This document shows positions 1 through 5,012 of a stretch of 5,012 nucleotides of DNA, piece after piece. The notes beneath the pieces are model-generated. The model had not been told where the DNA came from, did no database searches, and worked only from the letters and a program-made list of their open reading frames with translations. Position 1 is the stretch's first letter. Every line of letters starts with the position of its first letter. The stretch covers positions 1 through 5,012 of the forward strand of contig NZ_ALEE01000492.1 of the NCBI RefSeq assembly GCF_000282995.1. Reading direction: 5' to 3'. The position numbers and the translations under genes were made by a program. The DNA is from Melaminivora alkalimesophila. Lineage in GTDB: Bacteria; Pseudomonadota; Gammaproteobacteria; Burkholderiales; Burkholderiaceae_C.

Positions 1-14
1 CGGGGGCGCCTGCC

Positions 15-47
15 GGTGCATGCCCCGTAAAATCACGGGTTTGCACC
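15..47. repeat. Interrupted palindrome over the tkt promoter
   Basis: Two nested inverted repeats are visible: outer arms GGTGCA (15-20) and TGCACC (42-47), both perfect, and inner arms CCCGT (24-28) and ACGGG (35-39), also perfect, around aaaatc. Unpaired bases between them are 3 on the left (21-23) and 2 on the right (40-41). The candidate -10 hexamer overlaps the inner repeat. If transcription starts near base 40, only the 3' end would be transcribed, so a DNA operator is more likely than an RNA hairpin. If transcription starts further upstream, it could be an 11-bp leader hairpin or the end of an upstream gene's terminator. No regulator can be named from the sequence. Confidence 0.45.
28..33 (+). 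promoter_or_regulatory. Putative -10 box of the tkt promoter
   Basis: TAAAAT matches the sigma-70 -10 consensus at 5 of 6 positions and is the only A/T-rich patch in an otherwise G/C-rich leader. Transcription would start near base 40, leaving a leader of about 37 bases before the ATG at 77. No TTGACA-like -35 is visible at the expected distance (around bases 5-10, ggcgcc), so the promoter would be weak, activator-dependent, or not a promoter. If real, it places the in-frame ATG at base 20 upstream of the transcript start, which favours the start at 77. Confidence 0.4.
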
Positions 48-76
48 AACACTGCGCCCGCCTGGGGCCTGCCCAC

Positions 77-2134
77 ATGGCCAACTCACAACAAATGGCG
101 AATGCGATCCGCGCACTCGCAATGGATGCCGTTCAACAAGCCAACTCCGGCCACCCTGGCGCCCCCATGGGCATGGCCGACATGGCCGTCGCGCTGTGGG
201 GCCGGCACCTCAAGCACAACCCGGCCAACCCGCAGTGGGCCGACCGCGACCGTTTCGTGCTGTCCAACGGCCACGCCTCGATGCTGCTGTATGCGCTCTT
301 GCACCTGACGGGCTACGACCTGCCGCTGCAGGAACTCAAGAATTTCCGCCAGCTGCACAGCAAGACCGCCGGCCACCCCGAGCACGGCATCACCCCGGGC
401 GTGGAGACCACCACCGGCCCGCTCGGCCAGGGCATCACCAACGCCGTGGGCTTCGCGCTCGCCGAGAAGCTGCTGGCCAAGGAATTCAACCGCGAGGGCC
501 ACGCGGTGGTGGACCACCACACTTACGTGTTCCTGGGCGATGGCTGCCTGATGGAGGGCATCAGCCAGGAGGCGCTGTCGCTGGCCGGTGCCTGGAAGCT
601 GAACAAGCTCATCGCCCTGTACGACGACAACGGCATCAGCATCGACGGCCAGGTCGCCCCCTGGTTCATCGACGACACGCCCGCGCGGCTGCGCGCCTGT
701 GGCTGGAACGTGATCGGCCCGGTCGATGGCCACGACGTGGAGGCCGTGGCCGACGCCATCGCGCTGGCCAAGGGCAGCACCGACAAGCCCAGCTTCATCG
801 TCTGCAAGACGGCCATCGGACGGGGCTCCCCGAACCGCGCGAACACCGCCAAGGCGCACGGCGAGCCGCTCGGGGCCGACGAGATCACGCTGACGAGGAA
901 CGCCATCGGCTGGAGCCACGCGCCGTTCGAAATCCCCGCCGAGGTCTACGCCGACTGGGACGCCAGGGCCCAGGGCAGCGAGCGGGAAGCCGACTGGCAG
1001 CAGCGCTTCGACGCCTACGCCGCCGCCCATCCGGAGCTTGCCTCGGAGTTCACCCGCCGCATGGCGGGCGACCTGCCCAAGCACTTTGCGCAGGTGGCGG
1101 TGGACCTGGTGGTCCACTCCCACACCGCCGCGCAGACCGTCGCCAGCCGCAAGGCCAGCCAGATGGCGCTGGAAGTGTTCACCGCGCAGCTGCCCGAGCT
1201 GCTGGGCGGCAGCGCCGACCTCACGGGCTCGAACCTGACCAACACCAAGAGCACGCCGGCGCTGCGCTTCGACGAGGCGGGCGAGGTCGTGCAGGTGGAG
1301 GTGGCCGTGGGCGAGCGGACCGTGCATGTGGGCGGGCGCCACATCAACTACGGCGTGCGCGAATTCGGCATGGCGGCGATCATGAACGGCATCGCCCTGC
1401 ACGGCGGCTTCATTCCCTACGGCGGCACCTTCCTCACGTTCTCTGACTACAGCCGCAACGCGATCCGCATGGCGGCGCTGATGAAGCAGCGCGTGATCCA
1501 CGTCTTCACGCACGACTCCATCGGCTTGGGCGAAGACGGCCCTACGCACCAATCGATCGAGCACGCCGCCAGCCTGCGCCTGATCCCCGGCCTGGACGTC
1601 TGGCGTCCGGCCGACACGGTGGAAACGGCGGTGGCCTGGAGCGTGGCGCTGTCCAACCGCAACCGGCCCACGGCGCTGCTGCTGTCGCGCCAGAACCTGG
1701 CGTACCTGCCCAAGCGCGACCTGGGCGACATCTCGCGCGGCGCCTACATCCTGTCCGAGCCGCAGGACGTGGGTCTGAAGAAAAAGGCCCAGGCGGTGAT
1801 CATCGCCACCGGCTCGGAGGTGCAGCTGGCGGTGGCCGCGCAAAAGCTCCTGGCCGAGAGCAAGGTCGCCGTGCGCGTGGTCTCCATGCCCAGCACCACC
1901 ACCTTCGACCGCGAGGATGTGAGGTACAAGCGCCTGGTGCTGCCCGAGGGGCTGCCGCGCATCGCCGTGGAAGCCGGCGTGACCGACTTCTGGTGGAAGT
2001 ACGGCTGCGCCGCCGTGGTCGGCATCGACACCTTCGGCGAATCGGCGCCCGCGCCGGTGCTGTTCGAGCACTTCGGCTTCACGCCCGAGAACGTCGCCGC
2101 CACGGTGCGGGCCGCGTTGCGCCGCCGCCGCTGA
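77..2134 (+). CDS. tkt: Transketolase
   Basis: Thiamine-diphosphate enzyme of the cytoplasm. It moves two-carbon ketol units between sugar phosphates in the non-oxidative pentose phosphate pathway (and the Calvin cycle where present), yielding glyceraldehyde-3-phosphate. The protein is 685 residues, normal for the family. Visible landmarks: SGHPG with H26, SNGHAS with H66, H100, the ThDP/Mg2+ motif GDG (154-156) continuing to N185, H261, RKAS (358-361), YGVREFGM with the catalytic Glu at 429, FSDYS (455-459), [14 protein letters not shown] (479-492), SRQN (537-540) and FGESAP (653-658). The order is PP domain (about 1-330), pyrimidine domain (about 355-525) and C-terminal domain. The segment at about 395-420 is longer than in E. 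coli TktA, shifting later residues by about 18. The protein ends in four Arg codons. I chose ATG 77 because the [19 protein letters not shown]-terminus fits the family and the 19 residues encoded from ATG 20 do not. A weak GGGG at 64-67 could serve as ribosome-binding site. Very secure call. Confidence 0.97.
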   Translation: MANSQQMANAIRALAMDAVQQANSGHPGAPMGMADMAVALWGRHLKHNPANPQWADRDRFVLSNGHASMLLYALLHLTGYDLPLQELKNFRQLHSKTAGHPEHGITPGVETTTGPLGQGITNAVGFALAEKLLAKEFNREGHAVVDHHTYVFLGDGCLMEGISQEALSLAGAWKLNKLIALYDDNGISIDGQVAPWFIDDTPARLRACGWNVIGPVDGHDVEAVADAIALAKGSTDKPSFIVCKTAIGRGSPNRANTAKAHGEPLGADEITLTRNAIGWSHAPFEIPAEVYADWDARAQGSEREADWQQRFDAYAAAHPELASEFTRRMAGDLPKHFAQVAVDLVVHSHTAAQTVASRKASQMALEVFTAQLPELLGGSADLTGSNLTNTKSTPALRFDEAGEVVQVEVAVGERTVHVGGRHINYGVREFGMAAIMNGIALHGGFIPYGGTFLTFSDYSRNAIRMAALMKQRVIHVFTHDSIGLGEDGPTHQSIEHAASLRLIPGLDVWRPADTVETAVAWSVALSNRNRPTALLLSRQNLAYLPKRDLGDISRGAYILSEPQDVGLKKKAQAVIIATGSEVQLAVAAQKLLAESKVAVRVVSMPSTTTFDREDVRYKRLVLPEGLPRIAVEAGVTDFWWKYGCAAVVGIDTFGESAPAPVLFEHFGFTPENVAATVRAALRRRR

Positions 2135-3184
<1,050 letters not shown>

Positions 3185-3208
3185 GCGCCTTCGCCCCCCA
3201 CACGACCG

Positions 3209-3233
3209 ACGCGCCCTGAAGGGGCGCGTTTTT
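3209..3233 (+). terminator. Intrinsic terminator after gap
   Basis: A perfect 7-bp G/C stem, CGCGCCC (3210-3216) with GGGCGCG (3222-3228), encloses the five-base loop TGAAG. It can be extended by an A-T pair (3209/3229) and is followed at once by five Ts (3229-3233). It lies 25 bases after the gap stop codon. This is a textbook Rho-independent terminator and separates the metabolic pair from the envelope pair. Confidence 0.9.
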
Positions 3234-3369
3234 CGTTGCGCTGCAGGGCGGGGTGGGGTGCGCCGGCGGCGGCCGGACGCGCTGGCGCAGACGATTCCTA
3301 CAGGAGGCGGACGACCGCCCGGCCACACTGCGGGGCCTGTCTGTTCCACCGTGCACCGCAACGCCCGCC
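3234..3369. other. Intergenic spacer upstream of the L,D-transpeptidase gene
   Basis: The envelope genes should have their promoter here, but I see no convincing -35/-10 pair. The spacer holds G tracts at 3246-3248, 3250-3253 and 3255-3258, an inverted repeat TGCGCC (3259-3264) / GGCGCA (3284-3289) with a 19-base loop, and AGGAGG at 3302-3307. An open frame continues upstream from the transpeptidase ATG to a GTG at 3253, but the peptide it would add is Arg- and Gly-rich and would bury the signal peptide, so I treat it as non-coding. Confidence 0.6.
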
Positions 3370-4371
3370 ATGCCGCTCTCCCGCCGCTTCCTGCTCGCTT
3401 CCGCCGTCGCCCTGGGGCTGTCGCCCGCGCCCTGGTCATGGGCCGCCGCCCGGGGCGAGGACGCCCTCGATTTCGAAGCCTTCAACGCCGATCACGGGAC
3501 GCCGCTGCTGGCGCAGGGCGCGCGCTCGGCGGCCGTGGCGCGCGCGCAGATCCTGCTGGACCGCGCCTGGTTCTCGCCCGGCGAGATCGACGGCGCGTTC
3601 GGGCAGAGCATGCAGCGCATGGTGCGTGCCTTCCAGCGCAGCGCCGGCCTGCAGGCGAGCGGCCGCATCGACGAGGCGACCTGGGCCGCATTGCGCCAGG
3701 CCAGCAGCGGGCCCCTGCTGGTGCGCTACACCATCACCGACAAGGACGCCGCCGGCCCCTTCGAGAAAACGCCTGCCGACATGGCCGAGCGCGCCAAGAT
3801 GAAGGCGCTGCCGTACCAGTCGCCCGAGGAGATGCTGGGCGAGCGCTTTCACGCCAACCCGGCCTTTCTCAAGCGCCTGAACCCGGGCGTGGAGATCGCC
3901 GCCGGCAGCGAGATCGCCGTCCCCAACGTGCAGGCATCGAAAGCCCCGGCGCGCCTGTCGCAGAACATCGAGATCGACAAGAGCGAGCGCGTGCTGTTCG
4001 TGCTGGACCAGGACGGCCAGCCCGCCGCGGGCTTTCCCATCAGCATCGGCAACGAGGACAACGACCCGCTGCCGCTGGGCTCCATGGCGATCAAGAACGC
4101 GGTGGACAACCCCAGCTTCACCTTCGACCCCAAGCTGCTCAAGTCGGCGCCCCAGGATGCCGAGAAGGCCGAGATCGCTCCCGGGCCGAACAACCCGGTG
4201 GGCACCATCTGGCTGGGCCTGTCCAAGCCGCACTGGGGCATCCACGGCACGCCTGAGCCGGCCAAGGTCGGCCATTCGGAGAGCAACGGCTGCATCCACC
4301 TCACAAACTGGGACGCCGAGCGCCTGGCCAAGGTCATCAAGGTGGGGGCCAAGGTCGAGGTCAAGGCCTGA
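3370..4371 (+). CDS. Exported L,D-transpeptidase (YkuD family) with PG_binding_1 domain
   Basis: Family role: a cysteine transpeptidase acting in the periplasm, forming 3-3 peptidoglycan cross-links or attaching proteins to the wall. Which of these applies cannot be told here. The protein is 333 residues. Residues 1 to about 26 form a signal peptide: SRRFLL (4-9) fits the twin-arginine pattern, followed by a hydrophobic core and a likely cut near SWA/AA (24-28). Residues about 50-110 form a PG_binding_1 domain ([20 protein letters not shown], then [11 protein letters not shown] and TWAAL). Residues about 143-187 resemble LysM ([22 protein letters not shown]). The YkuD domain runs from about 200 to the end, with IHGT (His292) and SNGCIHL (catalytic Cys308). 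The His-Cys gap of 16 residues is typical, but the common SHGC(I/V)R motif is varied. I chose ATG 3370 because it puts the signal peptide at the N-terminus, although no Shine-Dalgarno precedes it. Family is secure, start fairly secure. Confidence 0.92.
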   Translation: MPLSRRFLLASAVALGLSPAPWSWAAARGEDALDFEAFNADHGTPLLAQGARSAAVARAQILLDRAWFSPGEIDGAFGQSMQRMVRAFQRSAGLQASGRIDEATWAALRQASSGPLLVRYTITDKDAAGPFEKTPADMAERAKMKALPYQSPEEMLGERFHANPAFLKRLNPGVEIAAGSEIAVPNVQASKAPARLSQNIEIDKSERVLFVLDQDGQPAAGFPISIGNEDNDPLPLGSMAIKNAVDNPSFTFDPKLLKSAPQDAEKAEIAPGPNNPVGTIWLGLSKPHWGIHGTPEPAKVGHSESNGCIHLTNWDAERLAKVIKVGAKVEVKA

Positions 4372-4388
4372 GTCGCCCCCGCCGCGGC

Positions 4389-4994
4389 ATGGGAAAGGCC
4401 CCCGCCCCCTGCTGGCCGGGCGCTGCGGGCGCCCTCTGGGGGCGCGGCGTCCGGCACTCGCGCCGCGCCGCGCTGCTCGCCGCCGTGCTCGCTCCGGTCG
4501 CCGTACTGGCAGGCGGCGCCGCGCCGCAGGACCCCCTGCCGCACGATACCGCGCTGCTGGCGGCACGCGCGCTCACGCTGCCGGTGCAGGGCGTGGCCCG
4601 CGAAGACCTGGTCGACACCTTCGGCCACGCCCGCAGCCAGGGGCGGCGCCACGACGCCATCGACATCATGGCGCGCGCCGGCACGCCCGTGCTAGCGGTG
4701 GAGGACGGGCGCATCGCCAAGCTGTTCCTGAGCAAGCCCGGCGGCCTCACCATCTACCAGTTCGACCCCAGCGGACGCTACAGCTACTACTACGCGCACC
4801 TGCAGCGCTACGCCGACGGCTTGCGCGAGGGCCAGCAGGTGCGCCGCGGCGAGGTGATCGGCTACGTGGGCAGCACCGGCAACGCCTGCGCAGACGCGCC
4901 GCACCTGCATTTCGCCATCGCCCGGTTGCCCGCCGACCGCGCCTGGTGGAAGGGCGAGGCGCTCAACCCCTACCCGGTGCTGCGCGGGCCCTGA
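4389..4994 (+). CDS. Exported M23 family (LytM-type) metallopeptidase
   Basis: Family role: a zinc endopeptidase that cuts peptidoglycan cross-bridges in the periplasm, although some relatives are inactive regulators. The 201-residue protein has the residues expected of an active enzyme: zinc ligands H88 and D92 in RHDAID and H174 in PHLHF, and catalytic histidines H137 (YYAHL) and H172. Gly-rich elements of the fold are present ([22 protein letters not shown]). Residues about 24-45 ([20 protein letters not shown]) look like a signal peptide or anchor with no lipobox Cys. The N-region before it is oddly long (about 26 residues) and contains Cys8, Trp9 and Trp17. ATG 4389 is the only in-frame ATG that keeps the signal; the next start-like codon, GTG 4485, falls inside the hydrophobic core. 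The gene begins 17 bases after the transpeptidase stop, with no Shine-Dalgarno, suggesting one transcript and possibly translational coupling. Family is secure, exact start uncertain. Confidence 0.9.
   Translation: MGKAPAPCWPGAAGALWGRGVRHSRRAALLAAVLAPVAVLAGGAAPQDPLPHDTALLAARALTLPVQGVAREDLVDTFGHARSQGRRHDAIDIMARAGTPVLAVEDGRIAKLFLSKPGGLTIYQFDPSGRYSYYYAHLQRYADGLREGQQVRRGEVIGYVGSTGNACADAPHLHFAIARLPADRAWWKGEALNPYPVLRGP
4418..4445 (+). repeat. GGGCGC triplicate and hairpin in the M23 gene 5' end
   Basis: GGGCGC occurs three times in 28 bases (4418-4423, 4427-4432, 4440-4445). The last copy pairs perfectly with GCGCCC at 4429-4434 around a five-base loop (4435-4439), giving a 6-bp all-G/C stem. There is no T run after it, so it is not an intrinsic terminator. 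It lies in the part of the M23 gene that encodes the odd N-region and could hide or shape the translation start. It may also be chance in such G/C-rich DNA. Confidence 0.35.
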
Positions 4995-4998
4995 GGCG

Positions 4999-5012
4999 CA
5001 GGCGGCTGCCTG
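4999..5012 (+). terminator. Possible terminator stem, cut by the window end
   Basis: CAGGC (4999-5003) pairs perfectly with GCCTG (5008-5012) around the loop GGCT, starting 4 bases after the M23 stop codon. The bases before it (GCG, 4996-4998) could lengthen the stem if CGC follows. Any T run would lie outside the window, so this is only a candidate end of the transpeptidase-M23 transcript. Confidence 0.3.

Noticed and set aside
20..76. Upstream ATG at 20 as the tkt start
   Set aside because: The extra 19 residues do not resemble transketolase N-termini, and the ATG lies upstream of the likely transcript start and inside the palindrome.
196..1446. A 416-codon + strand frame inside tkt
   Set aside because: Arg-, Gly- and Pro-rich out-of-frame reading of tkt, with no domain and no ribosome-binding site.
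3253..3369. N-terminal extension of the transpeptidase from GTG 3253
   Set aside because: It would place 39 Arg/Gly-rich residues before a clear signal peptide, and it starts inside the G-tract cluster only about 20 bases after the terminator.
3436..4566. A 376-codon open frame on the - strand opposite the transpeptidase and M23 genes
   Set aside because: Low-complexity Arg/Ala/Gly-rich product, fully overlapping two genes with clear domains. It is a composition artefact.

Overview
The window reads as GC-rich chromosomal DNA from a betaproteobacterium, most likely Burkholderiales and probably Comamonadaceae (Acidovorax-like). This rests on the strong G/C third-position codon bias, the style of the transketolase N-terminus, and the tkt-gap gene pair. 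It is an inference from remembered protein character, not from a search. All four genes lie on the + strand and are complete. I see no mobile element, CRISPR array, tRNA/rRNA or phage gene.

Left half (1-3233): central carbon metabolism. A short leader with a good -10-like hexamer (TAAAAT, 28-33), embedded in an interrupted palindrome (15-47), precedes transketolase (tkt, 77-2134). After 48 bases with no terminator hairpin comes NAD-type glyceraldehyde-3-phosphate dehydrogenase (gap, 2183-3184), which has a clear Shine-Dalgarno. Transketolase makes glyceraldehyde-3-phosphate and gap oxidises it, so the pair joins the pentose phosphate pathway (or Calvin cycle, if present) to lower glycolysis/gluconeogenesis. 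A strong intrinsic terminator at 3209-3233 closes this unit.

Middle (3234-3369): about 136 bases without a convincing gene or promoter. It holds a G-tract cluster (3246-3258) and a consensus AGGAGG at 3302-3307 with no start codon at usable distance.

Right half (3370-4994): an envelope pair. The first gene is an exported L,D-transpeptidase with a Tat-like signal, a PG_binding_1 domain, a LysM-like segment and a YkuD domain with a variant SNGC active-site motif. The second, 17 bases downstream, is an exported M23 (LytM-type) peptidase with all zinc and catalytic residues in place. One forms peptidoglycan cross-links or anchors and the other cuts peptide bridges, so joint expression for wall remodelling is plausible. 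The last 14 bases form a small stem-loop that may start a terminator cut by the window edge.

I looked for an undescribed system and did not find one. The points worth a second look are modest: the palindrome over the tkt promoter, a loop expansion in transketolase, the variant YkuD motif with a possible Tat route, and poor translation-start signals for both envelope genes.
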